This document shows, piece by piece, positions 9,685 to 19,318 of a stretch of DNA of 64,000 nt. The notes beneath the pieces were generated by a model that did not search any database, was not told the origin of the DNA, and saw only the letters and a program-made list of their open reading frames with translations. This DNA comes from Ophiosphaerella korrae (lineage: Eukaryota; Ascomycota; Dothideomycetes; Pleosporales; Phaeosphaeriaceae), in contig JALNQF010000015.1 in the NCBI GenBank assembly GCA_028456385.1, positions 310,001 to 374,000 on the forward strand. Reading direction: 5' to 3'. Position 1 is the first letter of the stretch; each line of letters begins with the position of its first letter. Both the position numbers and the translations under genes were made by a program.

Positions 9685-10876
9685 ATGGCACCTAAACGCG
9701 GAGGCGGCGGGGGAGGTAGTAGAGGTGGGAGTTTCTCAAGCTGTCCTAGGGCCTTCTCTACGATACCTGAACAAGTCAATTTTGCAGGCTCTGTCGTTTG
9801 GTTCGTGGCCTATCTCACCCTCACTATCGCTGTTTTCTCTTTCCGCAAAAAGGTTGGAACAGGAAAAAAACTGTTAGGCCCACCATACGTTTTGTCATTA
9901 ATCTTGACTCTTATGTGAGTGGTGACTTCCAATATTCACTGAAACGAGGCCAAGAGCTAACAATCTGAAGCGCTTGGGCATGCGCTATCATCTCTGAACT
10001 CCTCCGGCAATGTGGCACGACAGATTTGAGCAGTTACTACAGTTGGCAGATCCCCATTGGCATTTTCTTCCGCCTAGGTTATTGTAAGCATTACCGATAT
10101 CATCCTTTATCCTACTTTGCTGATATACTGGACTCTTAGGGTTACTCCTCGTGGTTTTTGTCTGGTCTCTGAATACTATGCTGCGAACACAGCTTGGTCA
10201 CTTAACCGCTATTTTCAAGATCATATATCTTGCCATTGCTGCATTTATGGGTATACTCACCTGTGTCCTCATTGGCTTGATAAGCTACCTATACTGGGCA
10301 CAGTCCCAATATAGTGTACGACGGACCTGGTCGGATATTGCGTTGAGTTATCAAAAGTTTGCTGTGGCATACAATGTCCTCTTTCTATTGAGTATTTTGG
10401 CCTCGGGCTTGCTAGCCCTCATGACCATAATATCCTTGCGCTCAAAGAGAGGTCCTGCCGGGGTGGGTGGCAATTTCTGTCTGTATATTGCATTATCACT
10501 AACAGCGACCTAGGATCTCATCGGTTGGGTCATTGCTCTCCACTTCATCATGGTCTTTTCGATCATAATAGATATTGTCCTCGTTGCTACAAATCTCGAG
10601 GAAAGATATCTCGAGTGGGAGACAAGTGTCACCCTCACTTGGCTTTCCAACTTTAGTCAAGTTCTCTGCTATGTTATCATTCTCTGCATCGCAAAGCACA
10701 CATGCTGGAACCGTGCAACGGCCTCTTCAGATCCTATGACGGGCCCAGACGAATATGCAGGCGTCCTACCACCACCACAACAACAACAATACGCCCATAA
10801 TGCGAATACGAATGAACAAGCATACTACTATCAGCAACAGCCTGTTCATAACGGCACGGTTAATGTCAAGGCGTAA
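9685..10876 (+). CDS. Fungal seven-transmembrane protein of unknown function
   Basis: Uncharacterised integral membrane protein, 342 residues. Exons 9685-9914, 9971-10083, 10140-10462 and 10514-10876; all three introns are 51-56 nt and in phase. A short Gly-rich head (MAPKRGGGGGGSRGG) precedes seven hydrophobic segments: FAGSVVWFVAYLTLTIAVF; VLSLILTLIAWACAIISELL; the GIFFRLGYWLLLVVFVWSL stretch; IIYLAIAAFMGILTCVLIGL; YNVLFLLSILASGLLALMTI; LIGWVIALHFIMVFSIIIDI; and LSNFSQVLCYVIILCIA. The cytosolic-type tail is Gln/Tyr rich (PPPQQQQY, AYYYQQQP). This layout matches a family of fungal integral membrane proteins that I remember as uncharacterised; GPCR-like topology is possible but no GPCR motif is visible. 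Confidence 0.8.
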
Positions 10877-11485
10877 CTGAAAGCATCAGCAAGACTAAAC
10901 ATATTGGGACGTTTATTATTATCGGTGTAGGAAATAAGTTTTAATGATACATCTCAGTATGGTGATTTTATAATTATGGAACATGATATTTGCAAGTTTA
11001 CCCTTGCACGAGAAAAACCAATATACCCATGATCGATGCAACTCCTCAGTTTCAAGCCATATAATTCATACCTCTACCAAACTAAGGTTCTTCCGTTCAT
11101 TTGAATGTATATACATCTAATGTTAAAGACAGCTTTAGGCGAATCCCATTTGTCACCGATTTCTTCAATAATTCACATTAACGGTCTTCCTTCGACAGTA
11201 GAGTCTAGTATGCCAAATAATCCTTATGTCAGCGCACATTGTATATTAGTGTCACGGGACTCTGAAACTGGTGCAAGGACTCTAAAGGAATACACCACTT
11301 GCGTGTATGTGTGTGAGTAATTTGCAAACTTGCATTGAGAAGGGGAGAAGCAAAAGCACTTAGAAGTAGTGAATGACACTTCACATTCCCCGCATCTTGC
11401 ATACATGACTCACGAATCCATAAATTCTCGAACCCCGCTATATCATCTTCTGCAACCTACACATTTTCAGTACAACCCTTTCACC
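10877..11485. other. Intergenic region before RMT2
   Basis: About 600 bp, AT-rich near 10900-11060. An in-frame ATG at 11405 precedes the preferred RMT2 start, but its added residues are not family-like. No other gene seen. Confidence 0.35.
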
Positions 11486-12727
11486 ATGGACGATCCCGCC
11501 TTTAATGTTTATACAGATCTACAGACACAAAGTATTTTACTTGCCGCTGCCAACCATGATGTCCCTTCGCTGCGTAACCTTCTTCGCAATTCCTCAGCCA
11601 ATGTCCAGGACACTGAAACGGGCTTCACACCTCTACACGCCGCAATCGCAGCCTGCGAGCCTGAATCCAAGGGAGACCGGAACCAAACGAATGGGGATGG
11701 GGCCGAGACGAGAAACGGAGTAGAAGAGGGACAAGAGCAAGAAATCGAAGCTGCAATGAAAACCATGAAGTTGCTTTTCGAGAATGGAGCAATATGGAAT
11801 GATCTAGACGCAAACGGCGAGACACCGGCATGTATAGCGCATAGACTAGGCCTAATGCAGCTATACGAACTGTGCGTTGACGCTGGAGTGCGCGCAGAGC
11901 TGCTTTTGAGCCGCCTGGATGGATACCAGCCGCTTGGAGATGCCGAGTCAGACGAAGAGGAAGATGAGACCGAAACTGAAGACAATAAAGATAGTGTCGA
12001 AGTTACAGACGTCGAACAAAGTAATACGCAAGGCGATACGTCGACCGAGAATCCCAATTACCTTGCATCAACTCTAACATTCGATCGAGATCGTATACTA
12101 GATGGTTCTGCCAATGGGGTTATGATGGAATGGGAGCGAGGCATAATGCAGCGATCTGCTGAGCTCCTCTTGCCTGCACCTGGCCTTCGTGTATTGAACG
12201 TTGGTAGCGGAATGCAGATCATTGATGGCATATTCCAGGGCATGCAACCCAAATCACACCACATTATAGAAGCGCATCCAGACGTGTTGAAGCGTATGAA
12301 AGAGCAAGGGTGGTATGAAAAGCCAGGTGTTGTCATTCACGAAGGACGATGGCAAGATATTGCCCCTGGCCTTGTGGAGAAGAATGAGATGTTTGATGCC
12401 ATATACTTTGATACTTTTGCTGAGGAATATAAAGCACTCCGTGAATTCTTCAGTGAATTCGTCATCGGGCTGCTAGACCCAGCAGGTGGTTCAAATGGCG
12501 AAGGAGGCAAATTTGGATTCTTTTGTGGCATGGGTGCGGACCGGCAAGTTGCTTACGATGTTTACAACAAGATTGTAGAATTCGACCTCTTCGACGCTGG
12601 TTTTGATACCGAGTGGGAGAGCATACCGGTCCCTAAACTTGACGACCAAAGCGAGTGGGAGGGTGTACGAAGGAAGTACTGGGTTCTTGACAAGTACAAA
12701 TTACCTACATGCAGCTTCGTTGGTTGA
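11486..12727 (+). CDS. RMT2: Protein arginine N5-methyltransferase Rmt2
   Basis: Type IV arginine methyltransferase that modifies the delta nitrogen of arginine; in yeast the substrate is ribosomal protein Rpl12. Single exon, 413 residues. The N-terminal part carries ankyrin-like repeats (SILLAAANHDVPSLRNLL; TGFTPLHAAIAAC; NGETPACIAHRLG). A long acidic linker (DEEEDETETEDN) follows near residue 155. The methyltransferase half has YLASTLTFDRDRILD, MMEWERGIM, the SAM loop VLNVGSGMQIID, then HHIIEAHPDVLKRMK and the catalytic-site segment YFDTFAEEYKALREFF. The start at 11486 has a good context (CACCATGG) and gives the family N-terminus. Converges with the next gene, with 54 bp between stops. Confidence 0.92.
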   Translation: MDDPAFNVYTDLQTQSILLAAANHDVPSLRNLLRNSSANVQDTETGFTPLHAAIAACEPESKGDRNQTNGDGAETRNGVEEGQEQEIEAAMKTMKLLFENGAIWNDLDANGETPACIAHRLGLMQLYELCVDAGVRAELLLSRLDGYQPLGDAESDEEEDETETEDNKDSVEVTDVEQSNTQGDTSTENPNYLASTLTFDRDRILDGSANGVMMEWERGIMQRSAELLLPAPGLRVLNVGSGMQIIDGIFQGMQPKSHHIIEAHPDVLKRMKEQGWYEKPGVVIHEGRWQDIAPGLVEKNEMFDAIYFDTFAEEYKALREFFSEFVIGLLDPAGGSNGEGGKFGFFCGMGADRQVAYDVYNKIVEFDLFDAGFDTEWESIPVPKLDDQSEWEGVRRKYWVLDKYKLPTCSFVG

Positions 12728-12781
12728 TTTTGAACGCCTAACACCAAAACTCCGTGGCGAAACAGGATTTCTCGATGCTTT

Positions 12782-13939
12782 TCATTTACCATTGGCCCCA
12801 TTCAAATTGCTCATGAGCCCGTGCTCTTGCAAGAGTTTATTGTAACGCTCCTGCCGTGGCTCAACCAGCTGTTTCGCCGCTTCGGCCCCTACGACTGGCA
12901 ACTTTTTCAATCCTTTATTTTTGAAGCTCTTTGGTACCATGTTGGGGTCAATCAATCCGACCTGAGCTAAGACAGACGCTTGGTCCCAGTACATGTGTTC
13001 AGAGACCAATTTACCTCCTCTTACAGCTACTATGCTGACCATAGGGATCTCCACAAATTTTTCAGTCGGCTGGACTCCTGGCAGAATCCAATCGATTTCG
13101 TCCGAGTGCGTGAACGAGACCACCATCTCATCCACGACCCTGTTAGTACCCATTGTCCTCGAAATTAACCGTATCTTGAAGTCTTCTACCACGCTTGGCA
13201 CAAAGAATTCTCGGTAAAACTCCTCAAGCTTTTTTCTCCCTACACCGCCTTGTAGCGTTGGCAGGATGCTAAGGTGTGGGCTGTTCTGAGTCATGTTTGT
13301 AACGATGCTAAAGCTTGCGGCCTCTGGTACATTATCCTCGTATTTTGCACTCCAAAAATTTTCCACGATAGGCTCCAGATCCACGTTTTTGTTGAAGCCT
13401 TTGCGCACGCACGTTAGCCCTCTACTCCATGCTAAACCTGCTTCTATTTCCGAGTATGCTTTCGACGTGGGATCTGCAAATCCTGTGGCACATTGTTTAT
13501 ATTGGTACAGCTTCCACTCACACATATCTGGGTGGGGGCTGGCCTGGCTTAACCCGGCTACATGCACCTGTAGTTGGTGTGACGCTGGATACATTGTCTT
13601 TGGGCTTGGTAATAACGGAGGATAGAAGGCGATGATTGCGCAGCATTTTGGCAGGGGCTTCATTGCGATCTTGAGAACCACACTCGCGGCGTCGCCGTAA
13701 GCTATTATTGCGTACTTTTCACCGAGGTTTAGGTCCTCATTTAGATGCTTCAAAGTCTGTATGTAGGCTTGACTGTTTGCGGGGTCGTATGAGAGGAAAC
13801 GCGCATCGAAGCCTTCTTCTTTCCAATTAAGAAAGGCCCGTTCAGAAGGCTCAGAGGCTGCGGTGATCCATATTCGTGGTGTACCAGAGTTGAATTTGAG
13901 GAAACCAGAGCCGTTTTGTTCGAACGAGGTGATGGACAT
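12782..13939 (-). CDS. DLH-like (dienelactone hydrolase fold) plus SnoaL-like fusion protein
   Basis: Single exon, 385 residues. Residues ~1-190 resemble fungal dienelactone hydrolase-like domains (SERAFLNWKEEGFDARFLSYDP, then FYPPLLPSPK), but the place of the nucleophile motif GxCxG reads AYGDAASVV, without Cys or Ser in the expected position. Residues ~200-345 form a SnoaL/NTF2-like domain: the YREFFVPSV helix, RLISRTMGTNRVVDEMVVSFTH, then VSIVAVRGGKLVSEHMYWDQASVL, typical of SnoaL-like polyketide cyclase folds. The C-terminus ends LPVVGAEAAK. I remember this two-domain layout as a widespread fungal family annotated as carboxymethylenebutenolidase or dienelactone hydrolase. True hydrolase activity is doubtful here; a cyclase or ligand-binding role is possible. 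Confidence 0.8.
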   Translation of the reverse strand: MSITSFEQNGSGFLKFNSGTPRIWITAASEPSERAFLNWKEEGFDARFLSYDPANSQAYIQTLKHLNEDLNLGEKYAIIAYGDAASVVLKIAMKPLPKCCAIIAFYPPLLPSPKTMYPASHQLQVHVAGLSQASPHPDMCEWKLYQYKQCATGFADPTSKAYSEIEAGLAWSRGLTCVRKGFNKNVDLEPIVENFWSAKYEDNVPEAASFSIVTNMTQNSPHLSILPTLQGGVGRKKLEEFYREFFVPSVVEDFKIRLISRTMGTNRVVDEMVVSFTHSDEIDWILPGVQPTEKFVEIPMVSIVAVRGGKLVSEHMYWDQASVLAQVGLIDPNMVPKSFKNKGLKKLPVVGAEAAKQLVEPRQERYNKLLQEHGLMSNLNGANGK

Positions 13940-14838
13940 GGCGATGGCTTGTCGTGTAAGATTCGATGCGATGCATGTGCAGAAGTCTACACGTGTGGCA
14001 CGGCACCGTATAATTTATGAGTAATGGAGTTATAGCAGTAAAATATGCGGTTGATTCCCTGCCCTGGCAGAATCCTAGTCCACCATCCAAGTTTTAGTTG
14101 TAGAAGCTTGAGCACAGACAGACACATCGTGGGATGCACAATGACGTAAGGCCTACAGGGTGGCGCCACCATAGGTTTACGTGACGTGACGAACCATCTC
14201 GACAGCTTCTTGCCTATGCAACGGACATTTCTTGAAGTTGATATTGATTCTTAATGTATCTCAGCTCTCGTATGACTGCATTTAAAAGCTATTGGCGGTA
14301 CTAAAATGTACAACGACTTCTCAAACTTTATCCTGCAGCTTCTTGGTCTCACTCTGCACCCAACCATAAGGCAAGGAGGGTCTATGAAGTTGAAGCTTGA
14401 GCGCAGATATAAGCATGGTAAAAACTCGAACGACGTGCTGAGAGTGATGACTAGCCCACAGATGATAGCGGAGTGGCCAGGAAGCTAGCATACACTAAAG
14501 TCTCTAACAGTATGTGCCCTGAAGCGTATGCTATAGACAACACGTGCTGTAAACCTCCAAACTATACAAGGTAGAGTCGTGACGCTCCCCAGATCTTCAC
14601 GTGCGTCGCACGCTCCATCACGAACGCTAGTAGCAAACCACAACTAATTACCAGGCCGTACAAGGCTAACCAGGGATTACAAACCCTACAGGCATCGCAG
14701 GTCAAGCACCCGTCTGGCGGCTTTCAGCAGCTAGGGATGTGTCAGCCGCTGGCCCGGACGATCATGCCTTTGTGTCCCTGCTGAGAATCTCTGCGCATTC
14801 CTTCTCTTTCAATTAGATAGTCACCAGCGCACAGCCCG
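13940..14838. other. Divergent intergenic region upstream of DLH-like gene
   Basis: Part of the 1.18 kb gap before the carnitine carrier. Short frames such as 14306-14488 have no family signal. No RNA gene seen. Confidence 0.3.
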
Positions 14839-14852
14839 CCATCACGTGATGG
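14839..14852. promoter_or_regulatory. Perfect 14-bp palindrome with CACGTG core
   Basis: CCATCACGTGATGG reads the same on both strands and centres on CACGTG, the E-box recognised by bHLH factors such as Cbf1 or SREBP-type proteins. It lies ~265 bp upstream of the carnitine carrier start. Function is inferred only from the motif. Confidence 0.45.
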
Positions 14853-15116
14853 ATGATGTGGACTCAAGAAAACGCAAAGAAGCCCAGGCTTATTTGGAGG
14901 GGCATTTGCCTCGGCACACCAGTCAGCCGAAACGGCGCCGGCCTGCGTCGTGAGCCAAGGTCCGGAGAACTGGAGCTCACATGCTTAAACAATATTTGTT
15001 GTCTCTCCCACACCGGACACACGATCGCCTCTAGTCGCTGCAAAATTAAGTTGCTACACCTTGCGCATCCGTTGTAATTTTTTTTTTTTTTTTCGCGAGC
15101 ATCCAACCGGTCCAAA
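14853..15116. promoter_or_regulatory. Proximal promoter and T-rich leader of the carnitine carrier
   Basis: A run of 16-17 T residues at about 15079-15095 lies just upstream of the start codon, followed by CGCGAGCATCC. Such T/pyrimidine tracts are common in fungal core promoters. Confidence 0.35.
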
Positions 15117-16171
15117 ATGTCAAACACCAAAGATGCCATAGTGGAGAAAATACCTTCAACACAAGAGCTCAAAGAGGATGTCAAGGTAGCAACAAAATCT
15201 TCGCTGCAGTCGCTCCGTGCACTGGTCGCTGGAGGCGTTGGTGGTGTTTGCGCAGTTGTCGTGGGCCACCCATTCGACCTGGTCAAGGTGCGATTACAGA
15301 CTGCGGAAAAAGGTGTATACACAGGAGCCATGGATGTTGTGCGAAAAACAATCGCAAGGGAAGGGCTTGCAAGAGGATTGTATGCCGGCGTCTCTGCACC
15401 TTTAGTAGGAGTTACACCCATGTGTAAGTGGACAAAACGCTGCAACCACCTCGCGAGATACAATAAAGTACAGAATACTGACTAGCTGTAGTCGCTGTGT
15501 CCTTCTGGGGTTATGATGTCGGCAAGCAACTGGTATCTAGCGTGTCCACTGTAAAAGACAACCAGTACAGTGTCGCCCAGGTGTCTGCCGCTGGTTTTTT
15601 CAGCGCTATCCCCATGACCCTCATTACCGCACCCTTCGAACGCGTCAAAGTACTGTTACAAATTCAGGGTCAAAAGCAACTTGCGCCGGGCGGGGAGCCA
15701 AAGTACTCTGGTGGTCTCGATGTCGTCAGACAGCTATACAAGGAGGGTGGTATTCGCTCAGTATTTCGCGGTTCTGCCATGACACTGGCGCGTGATGGCC
15801 CAGGATCAGCACTGTACTTCGCGACATACGAGACAGTCAAGAGGAATCTGACACCGAAAGATCCAGTCACTGGGAAGCCTGGACCGCTGAGCATATCTGC
15901 AGTCATGGTGGCCGGTGGCGCTGCTGGCATTGCAATGTGGATCCCAGTGTTCCCAGTTGATACCATTAAGTCACGGTTGCAGAGCGCTGAAGGCCGGCCA
16001 ACAATTAGTGGCACGATCAAAGGCATTCACGCAAGCGGTGGGTTTAAGGCCTTCTTCCCAGGCATTGGACCCGCCCTGGCTCGAGCAGTGCCGGCAAATG
16101 CAGCGACATTTGCTGGTGTTGAGCTTGCGCATAAAGCCATGACCAAGATGTTCGACCGTGATGGCGAGTAG
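15117..16171 (+). CDS. Mitochondrial carnitine/acylcarnitine carrier
   Basis: Inner-membrane antiporter exchanging acylcarnitine for carnitine, linking peroxisomal or cytosolic acyl groups to the matrix (homologue of yeast Crc1 and Aspergillus AcuH). Exons 15117-15423 and 15492-16171; 328 residues. Three solute-carrier repeats each carry the signature Px(D/E)xx(K/R): HPFDLVKVRLQT, APFERVKVLLQIQG and FPVDTIKSRLQSAEG. The late ARAVPANAATFAGVE segment matches the RxxPANAAxF motif typical of carnitine carriers. The 68-nt intron falls after TPM and restores FAVSFWGYD. A Gln/Lys-rich 30-residue head precedes the first repeat. Substrate assignment is confident by motif. Confidence 0.92.
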
Positions 16172-16822
16172 GATTTGACTGGTTCCATATTTTTTAACGT
16201 ATTTTCTGATCGTCATCGCTATCATGTGTTGGATATTGAAAGGCTCTGTCGCATCGCATACGGCGCCTCTTCCGACCATTTTTTGCCTATATACATTTAG
16301 AAGGCTCTAGATATGATTATATGTTCATCCTAGATTTACTATGCTTCTATTTCAAATTGAGCTTTGTACTGTTTCATATGGTTTTCCTACTGACTCCTGG
16401 GATCTTGGTGATTGGATCTGGACTACTCGCGACGTGTTGTGCAAGGGATGTATGCATACAGAATGTGGTCATTAGGCCCTAAACATGGCGGACGCTTACT
16501 CACATTCCTACTTCATGAGACTGCAACCAATTTCTAGGTCTTACGAATGCCGAAAGCGGATCTGTCATTTCTTGTACGTTCTTTCTTTGTTGTATCTCAT
16601 CTCCCTCCGATTTCCATTAGGTTTACCACCACCGCACATTGCATAGTCTATTTCTATCTTTGTTCTGCAAATGCCTTTGTTCTGGATTTGACTGGAGGCT
16701 GTCTCATAACCTCATTGGAGGATGCCGATCTTGAATGTACAGGGAAGATTTTCAGCTGCCCCTGCCCAGGGTGCTAGTACGCTGCCTGATCAGGAACTAT
16801 ATTCGTACGGCGGGCGCCGAAT
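16172..16822. other. Intergenic region, 650 bp
   Basis: Tandem-oriented spacer between the carrier and the two-TM gene. The first ~200 bp are AT-rich and probably 3' UTR. Short frames such as 16547-16777 show no family signal. Confidence 0.3.
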
Positions 16823-18946
16823 ATGGACATCAGGCATACTCAGATCTCTGCTCGATCCATGTCGTCCAAGTTCTCTCCTCTGAAGCAACATCCCATTTCA
16901 CTGGGCTTAGCTTCTTCTCCAGATGCAACACAAACCATTTTCCTTAACCATCCATCAGCAAGACTATCCTCGAGTCCAGCGTCATCGCCGCAAGTCATTG
17001 ACCCGTCCCCGATAAGGCGGGGACCAGTTCGTCCTGCTATGAGCGACACTATGGAGAGAGGCATTGAACCGGGTGCCGACTTTTTCGATGATGGATCATC
17101 TGGCTCCGAATGGGAGGATCCTGAAGGAGATCTGACCCAAAAGTTTCCCGGAGCGGCGGGAGTGAGGCTGAAAAGTTTAGTACACGGTATCAGCGATGTC
17201 GGTGATGGTGCATCTCGAGGGCGAAGCAGAGAACGCGGTTCACTAACCGCATTGCCGCCGTTTCGTCAACCACCGGCACGACATTCAAGTTTCGGACTGT
17301 TTGATGAAAATGGTACCACAAGAGCAAGGCAAATGTCTGTAAGACGGTTAAGTAGGGATAGCGTCCGTCTCATACACAACCGGTCTAACGACAGTACGCC
17401 GAGAGGTTCTGTCGGAAGTCATACTCCGTCAACTAGAAGACCATCTCCCGAGCCGTCACCGTTACCTATCACAAACATATCACCCGATAGAGTCTCTCTA
17501 GACCATGATATCTCAGGGTGAGTCAGAAGGAGTACATTAGAAAGCGTCCTGGCAGGGTCGATCATTGACGCTCATGTCCACACCATGCGGGAGTTGGAGT
17601 CATTGAGCGCCTCACCTTCTGAGATGCTAACTAGCTCCAATAGTGTTACATTCGTCCCTCCCGTACCTGTTACGCAGATCTCCAAATCGTCCTCTTTCAC
17701 GGATGATCGACACATAGTGATTTCACCTTTGTCAAAGGACAGTGAGCATGATGGGAGCAGGCTAGCACATCTCCCAAGTCACTTCATCCGAACACCTTAT
17801 CCTTTCGCAGCTCTAAAAGAGTTTCCAAAACCAAAGAGCAGACCGCGACAACATGACGATGAAGCGAGATCACCCAGTAAAGATATGTATAGGTTTAGGA
17901 AGTTGGACAGCGCTCATGGAAAAGATGAAAGAGAGAAAGAATGCGATGGTAGAAAAGGCAGGCATGTGCTCGGGTTGGCTTCTAACACAGGAGAGTATGA
18001 TCTTAGAAGTCGATTAGAGAGAAACAAGGAAGCCCAGGGTATTATCGAGAGCCACCCAGAAGCAGAATCGGAAGGAGGTGATGGTGTTATCTGGCTCAGT
18101 CTACAAAGAAGAGCTCAAAGCCAAGCACATTACGCCCACCAGGCACGAAGACTTGTCAAATTAGCTATACCGAGCAGCTTAACGATCAAAAGCCTAGGTT
18201 GCGAGCCAAGCAACAAAGACAATGATATAACTGTGGATTTTGACGATAATTTCTTTGCGGAACAATTACGAGACGGATATCGTAAGCTAGCAGGGAGTTG
18301 GCTTCAGCGAATCTTCAGCGCAAGGAAATTACGAGATATACGACTTGGTCAGGTCAGCACTTGGAGTGGTGCACAGGTTATAGTGTCTGAACAAGGAGCC
18401 TTGCGGCTACTGGCCACCGGCGCAGGAATGGACGTGGACTCAGACTTTAAAAGCCCATTTACAGAAGAGGGTATAATGAGGCTTTACCGGAATCCAAAGA
18501 GCGGCAAGGCAAGATACACCTGGGCCCATTGGGCTCGGCATGTTGCAGCTTCGAATATTCCGCACCAGAAATTCCATGCTACCAGTCGAAGCTCTCCTTA
18601 TTCTTCTCATAGACGTGCAAAGAGTCTTGATATGGGGGGCGAGGGACCTGGTTCAGTTCCACAACCGCATGAGTCGTCTACAACACTCTCTCTCCCAGAC
18701 TCTATCACCACGATCCAGTTCGTACGTTCCCTTTCAAAAGTGCGTGTTTTGGCAGCTGTGGTGCTCATGCTGGCATTGAGTATACTGGCGGTGTTGAGTT
18801 GGATTTTCCTAGGACCTGATAGCATGGGAGTGCCAATGACGGAGAGCAGTCAAAGGAGTAATCGGGTGGCTAGTGGGATGACACTTGGGGTTTTTGTCCT
18901 CTTGTTTGAGAGTGTGGGCTTTGGGGCATGGGTGTGGGTCTCATAA
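16823..18946 (+). CDS. Fungal protein of unknown function with two C-terminal TM segments
   Basis: 665 residues if started at 16823; Met at 16859 is an alternative. Exons 16823-17517 and 17644-18946. The intron is canonical: G/GTGAGT donor, GCTAAC branch 13 nt before CAATAG; it removes an in-frame TGA. The first two thirds are Ser/Arg/Pro rich and probably disordered (SRGRSRERGS, TPRGSVGSHTPSTRRPSPEPSP). A folded region follows: QLRDGYRKLAGSWLQRIFSARKLRDI, then EEGIMRLYRNPKSGKARYTWAHWARHVA, which I remember from many uncharacterised Pezizomycotina proteins. Two hydrophobic helices end the protein: VRVLAAVVLMLALSILAVLS and MTLGVFVLLFESVGFGAWVW. Likely an endomembrane protein with a long cytosolic head. 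No enzymatic motif. Confidence 0.75.
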
Positions 18947-19318
18947 AGACAACAAGTTACAGTCGCTGCTTGAGCTGGATAATCTTCAGGCAAGGACTGA
19001 GTGCCTTGGGAACGTTATTGCACTATGCAACACCATCTACATTGATTCATAAACGAATTATTTAGCAAACCACAATTGCATCCAACAACATACACTGATG
19101 ATTACGCTGATTGTTGCTGGGTCACCGGGAGAGGTGAAGGATGAAGGTGTGTTGGTCAGCTGACGAGGCGCCAGACGCTAGCCGCTCACAGACTAGCTCA
19201 ACTGTCAATGAGCTGGGATAGCTTTGGGGATTTGCGACATTCAAGTGTTTGCACCTACATATTTTCTGGTGCGCTTCCCTCCAAAACTTTCCATGCGCGA
19301 TTGAACACATTCGGTTGG
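18947..19318. other. Intergenic region, 370 bp
   Basis: Tandem spacer. No coding or RNA signal recognised; presumed terminator of the two-TM gene and promoter of the Myb gene. Confidence 0.3.

Noticed and set aside
14306..14488. 60-codon plus-strand frame before the carnitine carrier
   Set aside because: Short, no homology recalled, poor context.
17519..17521. In-frame TGA in the two-TM gene, with the same frame open on both sides, looking like a second nonsense mutation
   Set aside because: A canonical in-phase intron (G/GTGAGT, GCTAAC branch, CAATAG acceptor; 17518-17643) removes it.
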